Of a stretch of DNA of 64,000 nt, positions 42,102 to 53,327 are shown piece after piece. The translations under genes were made by a program, and so were the position numbers. Under the pieces are notes generated by a model. It was not told the origin of the DNA, ran no database searches, and saw nothing but the letters and a program-made list of their open reading frames with translations. This stretch comes from Linanthus parryae (taxonomy: Eukaryota; Streptophyta; Magnoliopsida; Ericales; Polemoniaceae): assembly GCA_023055425.1 (NCBI GenBank), contig JALGPY010000010.1, positions 18,387,363 through 18,451,362 on the forward strand, in the 5' to 3' direction. Every line of letters begins with the position of its first letter. Within the stretch, counting starts at the first letter, position 1.

Positions 42102-44964
42102 TTTAACACTCCCCTTATTTAACAACAAGAGAAATGCCTCCGCCCGAGGTGATGAGCCTCATTGGGAACGGATAAGGATCGTCGGTTCAAAGCTAGTACA
42201 ACCATCGATAACATAAAACTTCAAATTATAACTTTTACAATTTCCTTACAAATACAAAGAGTGATCATCTTTTGAAAATCAATGAATACACTTTTAGGTG
42301 AGATAATATACTAGGTGATCTTCCAACTAGCAAGCTTTCCTGTCCAAAGTGTCGTGAACATTCCCCCACCTCGATAGCCAACCTGCGGTTTTAAAATAGC
42401 AAAAGCCGACGCAGTTTTTACAGAAAATGATCAGCAAACGGCTGAGTAAGCTAACACCCATAGCACGTAAACAGATTATGAGACATATGACAGGAATAGC
42501 ATATTCGCTGAGTAATAAATATCAAATATTTGCGGGAAAAGTGTTCACGTTGATTCGGTGTGTCAAACTCCGTAACCATCTTAAATTTCGTGTTCCAACC
42601 CGAAGATGTGGTCCATCTCGGGAACTCACTGTTAATAGCAAATCACAATATCTCTTTAATCTCAAGATATCTCATACCCAAATGAATCGAGTTCAGAAGT
42701 CCATTTTAACAACTAGTAAATACGGGGCGTGACCATATCCAATCCACAACCTCTTTCTCATATGTGCGAAAGCACTATCACAATCATAACTCAATCACCG
42801 GAGGTTCGCATCACAGCGCCTCATAACCATATCATAATCAAAAGGATGTCAGAGCCTCATAATCTCATAATCTCATATCAGTAACCAACACAATATGTCA
42901 GAAATGTATCGTATCAGGGATATGGAACAACCCACGCACAACGGCTTTCCACTTTACATAATTACCAATTTTCTTTCAAGGTGTTGAATCGAGTAAGGAG
43001 CTCCAAACAAAAGCCGGTGTGGCAAAAATAAAGTAATAATCGATGTGTGATTGAGAGATATTCAGATTCGACCAAAAAGTGAGCGGTGTGCTACTCTTGG
43101 TAACCGAGGCAACGATTTGAAATTTCGAATTCCAACCCAATGACGTGGTCCGTCTTGGGATATCAATTTTACAAGTTTTATTTTAGATGTTGTTCTTTCG
43201 GATTGTTATTTAGATTTGGATACCAATTTCAAACGAGACTTCAAAGAGGAGTATTTCAAAACAAATAAACAACTCAAATAAATCAAGTATGGTAGCAAAT
43301 TCACAAATAACTCACGCGGTACGCGAAATGAAAGAAAGGCACGCGAGGCTAGGCATATTAACTTACCAAAAATCCAAGCACGTCCAATAATTCGTTCTCG
43401 TCTACGGAATCGTCACCTACAAATCGGAGCTTCTAACTTAATACAATCTCAACAAATATACAACCTATATTTATTTCTAGCTCATTTTATTTTACTCAAA
43501 AAAATATTCATTTTAACTTATATATTAAGCCAAAAAATATATTTTCTTTAATAATGTTTACCCCCAAACTACTTTATAAATAATAATCTATAAAAACTAA
43601 TTTTATAAATGAAACTGAAACTAAAAACTACACTAAGTATCCCAAAGTTTCTGAAATGACATTATAACCCCCCTGAAAAGTTTCAGAAAATGACACTTTA
43701 ACCCCCTAAACATGAACATTCAAACTAACCGATTAAAACGTGGATTCGAGGCCTTAAAAATTGGTTTTGATCATTAAAAACAACTCAGGGGAAGATTTCA
43801 AGCATACCCAGTCGAAGAATCGCGAGAAACGATGAAGAAATAGGTCGGGTCAAGATCGCCGTCGAGGTCGCCGGAGTTGGAGCTCGCCTGGGCGTTCTCC
43901 GGTCGTTCTCGTCTTCGGTTGAGGCCTCCTGGAGCTTAGTCGGACTCCACTGAGTCGATTGGTACCGGTTAGGAGGCTTGGGTCGTCACGGTTGAACTCC
44001 GGCGAGAAGCTTGCCGGAAACAATGGAGGTGGCGGCGGTGTGGCTTGCGGCCACTGTTGTGGCTGCTGCTTCCTCCGTTTTTCAGTTTCGACAGAGAGTG
44101 GAGGGGGACGAGAGAGGGATCAGGGAGAGAGAGATGGGCAGTGGGCGACTCGGTGGTGGTTGTGGTCGTCGTCAATGGGGTTTTCTGGCGGTGGCAGCGG
44201 CAGTGGGTTGCCGCTTCTCTCAGCTATTGCTGCTGCTGGTAGGTGACCGCGTGAAAGAGAGGGAGATGGTGGTGGTAGAGAGCAGAGAGGGTGGAGAGGT
44301 GATGCCGGTGGTGGTGGTGGTTGGTCGGAGATGGCAGCGTCTCAACGCCGCTGCTGCTGCTGTGCTTCTTCTGGGTTTCTCGCCGGGCAAAACAGAGAGG
44401 CAGAGAGGGAGACGGGGGTGAGAGTCGGAGGGGAGAGAGTGGTGGTGTGGGTGGTGGCGTTGGTGATGGCGGCAGCGGTGGCTTGATGGGTTTCCTCTCA
44501 GCAAAAACAGATGAGAGAGAGAGGGGAAGTGAGATGGTGGCAGAGAAGGAGGAGTGGAGGTGGTGAGGGAGTTGGTGGTGTCGAGGGTGGTGTGTTGCTG
44601 AGAGAAGGAGAAGAAGATATAGAAGGAGAAGAAAGAGAGAGAGAGACGTGCGTGTGAGAGGGAGAGAGAGAGAGAGAGAAATTTTTGTTGGGGTTGGGAA
44701 ATTGTTGGGGAACGGGGAATGTCAGGAGAGGGTTGTTTTAAAAAAAACATTTTCTTTTTGGTTTTATTTTACTACTAGTTTCTATTTACCTTTAAGGCTT
44801 TCTAATTTTAGTAAATCACACTATCACCCCAACTAATAACTAGTTAATAACTTGTTATACTACAACTACCTCCCTGCTAGAAACATATTTCGAAAAATAA
44901 CTAATTAAACTTTGCGGCAAAAAAAATACGTCAATAATATTCAGGAAAAAGACGGGGTGTTACA
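42102..44964 (-). repeat. 3' LTR of the Gypsy-type element
   Basis: About 2,863 bp; minus strand TGTAACACCCCGTC to GGGGAGTGTTAAA. The expected terminal CA is AA in both LTRs. A GC-rich tract at about 43800-44640 with GGTGGT and GA reiterations contrasts with the AT-rich remainder; long open frames there are composition artefacts. (GA)n occurs near 44636-44680. Confidence 0.85.
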
Positions 44965-45265
44965 TCCTTCCCCCCTTAAAGAGAGCTTCGTCCTCGAAGC
45001 TAGGGTCGCTAAGTCTCGGAAAGGTTCTAAGGTCAACGTGCCTCACTTATGGTATCGGCAAATAAGCAAGCATGTAGCAGATAATCATTATGCAGCAATT
45101 AGCAACTATACATGTTATATAAAGACTTAAGCTACCCGCAAACCAGGCTTGTTCAATTTTATTACCGGTTTTAGTTGTCCTATATCCATTTTAATTTTGA
45201 AAAATCTTATTTTAGTTGAAACCTAAAGGTCATACTAACTTAGAACCGTCGGCTCTGATACCAAC
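44965..45265 (-). pseudogene. Interior of the Gypsy-type element: Pol C-terminal stub, PBS and PPT
   Basis: Only 301 bp. It contains the last codons of a Gypsy polyprotein with the F-E-D-E motif (about 45004-44985), a PPT at 44982-44965, non-coding sequence and the PBS at 45263-45251. Retention of exactly the cis signals plus a Pol tail suggests a large internal deletion of an autonomous element. Confidence 0.75.
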
Positions 45266-48122
45266 TTTAACACTCCCCTTATTTAACAACAAGGGAAATG
45301 CCTCCGCCCGAGGAGATGAGCCTCATTGGGAACGGATAAGGATCGTCGGTTCACAGCTAGTACAACCATCGATAACATAAAACTTCAAATTATAACTTTT
45401 ACAATTTCCTTACAAATACAAGCAGTGATAATCTTTTGAAAATCAATGAATACACTTTTAGGTGAGATAATATACTAGGTGATCTTCCAACTAGCAAGCT
45501 TTCCTGTCCAAAGTGTCGTGAACATTCCCCCACCTCGATAGCCAACCTGCGGTTTTAAAATAGCAAAAGCCGACGCAGTTTTTACAGAAAATGATCAGCA
45601 AACGGCTGAGTAAGCTAACACCCATAGCACATAAACAAATTATGAGACATATGACAGGAATAGCATATTCGCTGAGTAATAAATATCAAATATTTGCTTG
45701 AAAAGCGTTCACGTTGATTCGGTGTGTCAAACTCCGTAGCCATCTCAAATTTCGTGTTCCAACCCGAAGATGTGGTCCATCTCGGGAACTCACTGTTAAT
45801 AGCAAAACACAATATCTCTTTAATCTCAAGATATCTCATATCCAAATGAATCGAGTCCAGAAGTCCATTTTAACAACTAGTTGATACGGGGCGTGACCAT
45901 ATCCAATCCACAACCTCTTTCTCATATGTGCGAAATCACTATCACAATCATAACTCAATCACAGGAGGTTCGCATCACAGCGCCTCAGAACCATATCATA
46001 ATCAAAAGGAGGTCAGAGCCTCATAATCTCATAATCTCATATCAGTAACCAACACAATATGTCAGAAATGTATCGTATCAGGGATATGGCACAACCCACG
46101 CACAACGGCTTTCCACTTTACATAATTACCAATTTAATTTCAAGGTGTTGAATCTAGTAAGGAGCTCCAAAAAAAGCCGGTGTGGCAAAAATAAAGTAAT
46201 AATCGATGTGTGATTGAGAGATATTCAGATTCGACCAAAAAGTGAGCGGTGCGCTACTCTTGGTAACCGAGGCAACGATTTGAAATTTCGTATTCCAACC
46301 CAATGACGTGGTCCGTCTTGGGATATCACTTTTACAAGTTTTATTTTAGATGTTCTTCTTTCGGATTGTTATTTAGATTTGGATACCAATTTCAAACGAG
46401 ACTTCAAAGAGGAGTATTTCAAAACAAATAAACAACTCAAATAAATCAAATATGGTAGCAATTTCACAAATAACTCAGGCGATACGCGAAATGAAAGAAA
46501 GGCACCCGAGGCTAGGCATATTAACTTACCAAAAATCCAAGCACGTCCTATAATTCGTTATCGTCTACGGAATCGTCACCTACAAATCGGAGCTTCTAAC
46601 TTAATACAATCTCAACAAATATACAACCTATATTTATTTCTACCTCGTTTTATTTTTCTCAAAAAAATATTCATTTTAACTTATTTATTAAGCCAAAAAA
46701 TATATTTTCTTTAATAATGTTTACCCCCAAATTAATTTATAAATAATAATCTATAAAAAATAATTTTATAAATGAAACTGAAACTAAAAACTACACTAAG
46801 TACCCCAATGTTTCTGAAATGACATTATAACCCCCCTGAAAAGTTTCTGAAAATGACACTTTAACCCCCTAAACATGAACATTCAAACTAACCGATTAAA
46901 ACGTGGATTCGACGCCTTAAAACTTGGTTTTGATAACTCATGGGAAGATTTCAAGCATACCCAGTCGAAGAATCGCGAGAAACGATGAAGAAATAGGTCG
47001 GGTCAAGATCGCCGTCGGGGTCGCCGGAGTTGGAGCTCGCCTGGGCGTTCTCCGGTCGTTCTCGTCTTCGGTTGAGGCCTCCTGGAGCTTAGTCGGACTC
47101 CTCTGAGTCGATTGGTACCGGTTAGGAGGCTTGGGTCGTCACGGTTGAACTACGGCAAGAAGTTTGCCAGAAACAATGGAGGTGGCGGCGGTGTGGCTTG
47201 CGGCCACTGTTGTGGCTGCTTCTTCCTCCGTTTTTCAGTTTCGACAGAGAGTGGAGGGGGACGAGAGAGGGATCAGGGAGAGGGAGATGGGCAGTGGGCG
47301 ACTCGGTGGTGGTTGTGGTCGTCGTCAATGGGGTTTTCCGGCGGTGGCAGCGGCAGTGGGTTGCCGCTGTTCTCTGCTGTTGCTGCTGCTTGTAGGTGAC
47401 CGCGTGAAAGAGAGGGAGATGGTGGTGGTAGAGAGCAGAGAGGGTGGAGTGGTGATGCCGGTGGTGGTAGTGGTTGGTCGGAGATGGCAGCGGCCCAACG
47501 CCGCTGCTGGTGCTGTGCTTCTTCTGGGTTTCTCGCCGGGCAAAACAGAGAGGCAGAGAGGGAGACGGGGGTGAGAGTTTGAGGGGAGAGAGTGGTGGTG
47601 TGGGTGGTGGCGTTGGTGATGGCGGCAGCGGTGGCTTGGTGGGTTTCCTCTCAGCAAAAACAGAGGAGAGAGAGAGGGGCAGTGAGATGGTGGCAGAGAG
47701 GGAGGAGAGGAGGTGGTGAGGGAGTTGGTGGTGTCGGGGGTGGTGTGTTGCCGAGAGAAGGAGAAGAAGAAATAGAAGGAGAAGAAGGAGAGAGAGAGAG
47801 ACGTGCGTGAGAGAGGGAGAGAGAGAGAGAGAGAGAGAAATTTTTGTTGGGGGTTGGGAAATTGGTTGGGAACAGGGAATGTCAGGAGAGGGTAGTTTTA
47901 AAAAAACATTTTATTTTTGGTTTTATTTTGTTACTAGTTTCTCTTTACCTTTTAGGCTTTCTAATTTTTGTAAATCACACTATCACCCCAACTAATAACT
48001 AGTTAATATCATCCTATACTACAACTACCTCCCTGCTAGAAACATATTGGAAAAATAACTAATTAAACTTTGCGGAAAAAAAAATACATCAATAATATTC
48101 AGGAAAAAGACGGGGTGTTACA
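45266..48122 (-). repeat. 5' LTR of the Gypsy-type element
   Basis: About 2,857 bp, collinear with 42102-44964 along its whole length at a visibly high identity (few substitutions per 100 bp). It adjoins the PBS at its left end and Copia E gag-protease sequence at its right end. Confidence 0.85.
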
Positions 48123-49541
48123 ATTTCGACTCGACAACCTCCTTGAATTACTTGGAACTCTTATGTAGCCTGCACTTCTCCTTCTTGCGCTTGAATACCC
48201 CTTGCACGTCCACCTCGTGCACTTCCACATATTTTTTTGGTACATCTCCTTAGCTGCTTCCCTTTTTCATTCATACACCCGACATATGTATCGCGCCGAT
48301 CTATATTTCTTGCTTCTTGTTTGACAGAAGATCCACATGTCACAACACTCTCCACAAGTTTGTAGAGATCATCAACAAATTTCTCATGCAGCACAGTCCT
48401 GTTTTTTGTAGAAACAACCTCAATTTCTCCACCTAGAATTGATACTCTACAACCCTTATTGTCCAACACACCCAATCTTCATCAAGTCTAGCACACGTCT
48501 CACCCCCGTCAGCACTAAGATCCTTACATCAAGCTTACGAAACCTTACTGTACCCCTACCAACAACTTTACTGGACGATTTGGTAGCCATCTTGACAGTA
48601 CCCCCATCACAAGCTTGATAAGTTACAAACTCCTCTTTGGTTGCACACATGTGAAAGAACATCCAGAATCTAAAATACAATTTGAGTTCTCCTTAAATGA
48701 ATTGATTGTCATCACATCCACTGGATCTTCATCGTTGTCAAAACTTCTGAGTGAATGTTTCCTCTGATGGTTGATTCATATTCCTATCCCCTTTTTACTT
48801 CTCACAAAACATTCAAATATGGTCTTCTTTACTACAAAATTAATATCTCGAATTGTAGTTACGGCCTCTGGACTTGGAGCGTCCCCTCCTATGAGAATCT
48901 TTCTTATGCCTCTTTCCTCGATCTTGACTTCCCTCTAATGTAGCCATGATTCCATCAAGTTGCGTCTTTTCTCTCTCCTTATTCCTTATCGAATCATTCC
49001 AAATAGGAGTAGCAACCACCAAGTCTAATTGGATAGTATCCTTCCCATACATCAACTTAGTCTTGATGTGCTCATACGAAGGAGGAAGGGAAACTAACAA
49101 GCGAATTACTTCATCTTCTTCATCAATCTTCGCATCGATCACATCCAGCTCTGTTAGAACCCTGCTGAACTCATGTGCTCTATAAAATCCTTCCCCTCGG
49201 CCATAAGCAGCGCATAAAACTGTTGCTTCGAGAACAGTCATCTCGTCAATGAATTGGACTTACACCTGCTCTCCAACATCATCCACAGTTCCTACGTATC
49301 CGTCTCATTGATGACTTCCTGGAGTGTGTTGTTGATATATAGTTGAATCGTGTTATTCTCCATCTCTCACATCTCCCCCCACTTGTCATCTGTCACACCC
49401 GCCGACTTTTCAGACTTCTTCTTCGTAAGAGCCTTGATAAGATCTTCCCTCGTCAACATACTTTTCACTCGTTAATTCCATAGAGAGGAATCATTGTGAC
49501 CGTTGAAATATGAAATCTTGAAACTAGAATTTTGTACCGCC
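48123..49541 (-). pseudogene. Copia E gag and protease remnant
   Basis: Minus strand from an ATG at 49541 (M-A-V-Q-N-S-S-F-K-I-S-Y-F-N-G). Gag blocks are L-T-R-E-D-L-I-K-A-L (49450), H-E-F-S-R-V-L-T-E-L (about 49170), S-L-P-P-S-Y-E-H-I-K-T (49090) and G-K-R-H-K-K-D-S-H-R-R-G-R-S-K-S-R-G-R (about 48910). The protease region shows F-H-M-C-A-T-K-E-E-F-V-T-Y (48650), G-R-G-T-V-R-F and C-R-V-S-I-L-G-G-E-I (48440). The catalytic Asp region is altered and the frame shifts at least three times. Sequence stops at the Gypsy-type insertion. The lineage resembles Tork. Confidence 0.8.
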
Positions 49542-50068
49542 ATTACACCAATGTCCAAGTTTAAGTTCACAATCCAATGCGTTAGGAACGTACAAACCTA
49601 AGGTTTGACTCTAATTTCAAGTCAAACGGGTTCCTGGACCCCCCCCAGAATGTCCAAAAGTATTTGAACCACACGTCGTGCGTTTTACACAGACAATTAC
49701 CCGCATCTGCAAAGCACAGGATACTTTCTCCTGCCGTCTTGAACCTCACGAACGAGCATACATGAATGCATTTTTTCTTCATTTTTTCCTTCAAAGTTAA
49801 CAACCAACAAGGCTATAGAACTCGCGATTTAAACACGAAATAAACTTTAAATAGTTCAAGAGATTACCTAGCCGCCCAAGGAGCTTTTTGCCACCACCAA
49901 CTGGAAAAACATCAACGTCGCCGCGCCCGTTACTATAGCCACTGCCCAGCTCCTCCGTTGCCGACCGTGCTTCTTTCTATTCTTCTGCCTTTGCTCGTCG
50001 TCTGATCAACCAAAGTGCAATAAACCTAGTCGCTGTGGGTTCTTCAAGACCGTCAGTCACCGTCTCTG
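49542..50068 (-). other. Leader of Copia E
   Basis: Non-coding sequence between the gag start and the inserted Tat/Athila-like element. No PBS or LTR is found here; these lie beyond the insertion at 53313-53328. Confidence 0.5.
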
Positions 50069-53000
50069 TGACGTGATTTCTTAACGCGATTGCGCAAATG
50101 CATGGTCAAGTAATAGGGAGGTGGTATTTCAACCCCGATTTATCGATCGCACGAGGACAAACATGAGATTATTTAATTATTTCTTAATTTAGAATACCGT
50201 ACAATGAGGAAGAACATAGATTTAAAGAGTCTGTCACCCACAAAAAAGTGACCGGAAACGAAATAACAACTAACTGATATTTTTGGATTTCTTATTTAAT
50301 AAACAAGTATGCAGAAACTAGGCAATCTCTAGATCACGTATGGTTGTAGAGGATTTCTGGATTATCTGAGTAACACATTAACTCTATCCTATTAGGCCAG
50401 GTAATAGGCTATGACAATCTTATGTCGGTCTCATGTCATTTTACGTCTCGGTAGACTACAATTCATGTCGGTCTGATGTTGTCTTCTGGTCTGTTCTAGC
50501 GGGTCAACTACTGGTACGAGAACAGGTCATGTCGGTCCACTAATATCAACCAAGATCCGGGCACATCCTTCAGCTCAGAGGGTCTAGGCAACCTAAGTAT
50601 TATGGTAGTCTTTCTTCGCCAAGTCATATGAGGTTCTTAGACCCTCTTAGCTATTATTGCATTGAATGCATATTATCCCAGTGACGGCAGAAACAACTCT
50701 GTGTAATACGACTTAACTGTAATTTTCCTTCGAAACTCTAATAGGTTTGAATCCAAATTCCCCACGCGAACAGGGGCACATTAGGCTGTTTACGGTATCT
50801 CTTCCAAGAGAAGATTTTGATTTCTTTTGTTTTTCATTCTCTTATTTTTATTTTAGCCGTGCGGTTAGAGGAACTAAGTGTTGGTATTTTCGGTCAGCTC
50901 TTGAAACCGCCATGAGGGATGGTGTGGTACACTCCCTAACTTCACTTAGGCTAGAGCAGGATACCACATGACACCAACTCTACACGAAGGTCCACCCCAT
51001 ATTTCAAGAGGCCACAAGTATCCACACAGAACACACTATTTGACCACTCCAATGATCGAATCCTGCTAGCACACTATAGGAACTAAAGGTATGCCAAAAA
51101 TTCTACTTCCACTGTTTCCCGAATACCCGGAACTTCCTTTCAAAAAACTGGTGCACATGATGCTAAAATTAAGGTTTTCCCTACCACGGTGCTTCCTATT
51201 CATTGAGACTCTTTCACTGAACTCTCTCGAATTTCAAGATTCATCAATTGCCCTTAACTCAAAATAGTCAATTTTTTTTTATAGATTTTCTATTTTTCTA
51301 TTTTTTTTACTCTTTTCTCATATTTTCCTATACTTCATATGCTTTTGGCCAACTCGATTAATCACAACGATTGGGTAGGGGACTCAATAAATTTAACGTT
51401 CTAACAATGTGGAAATTTAAAACTATCACAATACGAAAATGTCGCCAAAAACTTGACGCAATAGCTTACTCGTACACGCTAGTTCATGATCAAGTAATAT
51501 AGGGGTGTATTTCAACCCCGAGTTATCGATCCCACGAGGACAGACATGAGATTATTTCGTTAGACGATTAGATTAGAGTACTGTAACTGGGTGAAAAGAT
51601 TTTAATTAAATACGTCGTCGGCCCCATACAAGCGATTGAATTAAAATAACAACCAAACTAATATTTTTGAATTTTTTTTAATAAGGAAAAAATTATGGAG
51701 AAACTAAGCGATCTGTAGATCGCCTAGGGATGTAGACGATTTCCGGTTCAGCTATGTAACACGTTTATCCTATTCTAATGAAGCCGGGTAATAGGATATG
51801 AAAATCTCATGTCGGTCTCATGTCATTTCACGTCTCGTTGGACTACAATCTCCTGTCGTCTCATGTTATACCGATCAGTTCTAGAAGGTTATCTACTAAT
51901 ACGTTAATGGGTCCTGTCGATCTATCGTTTCACGGAAAAGCTGAACAATCCTACCGGGTCTACCGACTAAGGCCAATCCTAACACTTCTCCTCTCAGTCT
52001 CGGTGATTCGGAATTGTGTTCAAGTTCTCATCACAATTAGGCTAAGTCACTGTTGTGCACTATCTAATTAGCTAGTACGTCCGGTAACTACTCCATTCAT
52101 ACTAAGTATTGTGCACAAAACAAGAACATGTAGCAAAAATAAATATCAACATCAAGCAAGGAATTGATTCACAAATAAAACCTACTTTTGTTGAAGGTCA
52201 AATCATACTCTAATTGTGTTAAATAGACTAGGATCGTCAACAAGTTCAAGAAACTAACATTCAATTGATAGAATCAAAATCATACGCATGTAATTCATTA
52301 GTCTACATAAAACCCTAGGCACTCGTACAGATGATTGGGAAAAGTATCTAGCTACTTGAAGTCAATCTAGCAAAGCTAAGTAGTTTCTCTTCACAAGATT
52401 TGAAAGAAGAAGAAGAAGAAGATCCTAGATCTGCAATGGAGTTTTGAGCCTTCGTCCTTCGTCTTCTTCATCCTTGACTTTCTCCCACGTGAGTGAGCGA
52501 TGAAAAAGTGCCCTCTGGAATGAATATTATGTTTATTAATTATTCCCCAACTAGGTTAGGAAATAATTCAACACAAAACGGCGTAGTTTTAGCCAAAAAC
52601 ACGCAAACATGTGCCTCTGCCTTCAGCAGATCGCACGACTAGCCCTTTCTGGTCGTACGACCTGAGCGTTTTTCCCGGGAGAAAATTGTCCAACAGATCG
52701 CACAATCCGACTTTCTGTTCTTGCTCTGAGATTCTGATCCAACGATCTGGCGCTCAAGACCTGCCAACAGTAGGTTTTCTCATTTTTCCTCCAAAACTTT
52801 GGCTATATGAGGATTTTCTTCGAGGGAGTTAAAGTGTCATTACACAAACTTGATTAAATGACACTTGTCTCCCCTTTCCATGTCTTTTCAACATTTCTTT
52901 GTTGATTTCTTCTCCGTTTAAGCTCCCGAATAATCTTCAAAGCGGGTTTCTCCTCTCCGCTTCATCTTCCAAGCTCCCTTTCCTTTCAAAACAACACGAA

Positions 53001-53232
53001 ATAAAAACCTGTGCGATCAAACGCTTAGATTACGGAATTCATGAAATCATACGCAAATCTAAGCAAAAACAGGTCCCCTAACACGATAAACGCTTCGTTT
53101 AACGAATTCATGCGCGAAGCTAAACTTCTACATTTTCTCTCTATTCGTTGTGTAAACTAAGACTATCATTCCAAAAATCACTGAAAACGATATACAACAT
53201 GCAAGAAATATAACTCTAATACAGAGTTATCA
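50069..53232 (-). mobile_element. Internally deleted Tat/Athila-like Gypsy
   Basis: Minus strand. The right part, 51454-53232, is a full LTR (minus: TGATAACTCTG...GCGTCA), followed by agtttttggcgac, which matches the start of the tggcgcc-type PBS used by Tat and Athila elements. The left part starts with the same LTR end at 50069, but LTR homology ceases near 50590 and passes into 3' untranslated sequence also found at 60240-60450. So the 3' LTR is truncated and gag-pol is gone. No clean target duplication was found. It is inserted in the Copia E leader. Confidence 0.6.
51454..53232 (-). repeat. LTR of the Tat/Athila-like element (5' LTR)
   Basis: About 1,779 bp. It shares with 50069-50590 and 57512-58992 the opening (plus strand) tgacg, then a gatcaagtaatat block, a gttatcgatcccacgaggac-type block, and the series of tcatgtcggtct-like repeats (about 51790-51940). 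Confidence 0.65.
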
Positions 53233-53327
53233 CTGTACTATAAGCTTCGTAGTCGGAGAAACTTCATATTTCGTCCTCCTGTTCGTCACGTGTAAAACCC
53301 GTATTGTAACTTGGCTCTGACACTACT

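Larger units (their letters stand above)
42102..48122 (-). mobile_element. Non-autonomous Gypsy-type element: 2.86-kb LTRs, 301-bp interior
   Basis: LTR copies 42102-44964 and 45266-48122 face the minus direction. The right (5') LTR is followed by a perfect PBS, TGGTATCAGAGCC (45263-45251 minus). The interior then reaches the PPT aaggggggaagga (44982-44965) before the 3' LTR. Just before the PPT the minus strand reads R-L-S-D-P-S-F-E-D-E-A-L, the typical C-terminus of Del/Tekay-type Gypsy Pol. Everything else is gone. ACTTC (42097-42101) and ATTTC (48123-48127) flank it, a duplication with one mismatch. It is inserted in Copia E. Confidence 0.85.

Noticed and set aside
41722..42216. 164-codon plus-strand open frame
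   Set aside because: It crosses the Copia E PPT, its 3' tail and the insertion boundary of the Gypsy-type element at 42102; no family similarity.
43959..44750. Several long overlapping open frames on both strands (also 47112-47719)
   Set aside because: They come from a GC-rich, GGTGGT- and GA-reiterated tract inside the two LTRs. They are repetitive, overlap in all frames and have no domain pattern.
44912..45130. 72-codon plus-strand open frame in the Gypsy-type element
   Set aside because: It is antisense to the Pol stub and crosses the LTR/interior boundary; no support as a gene.
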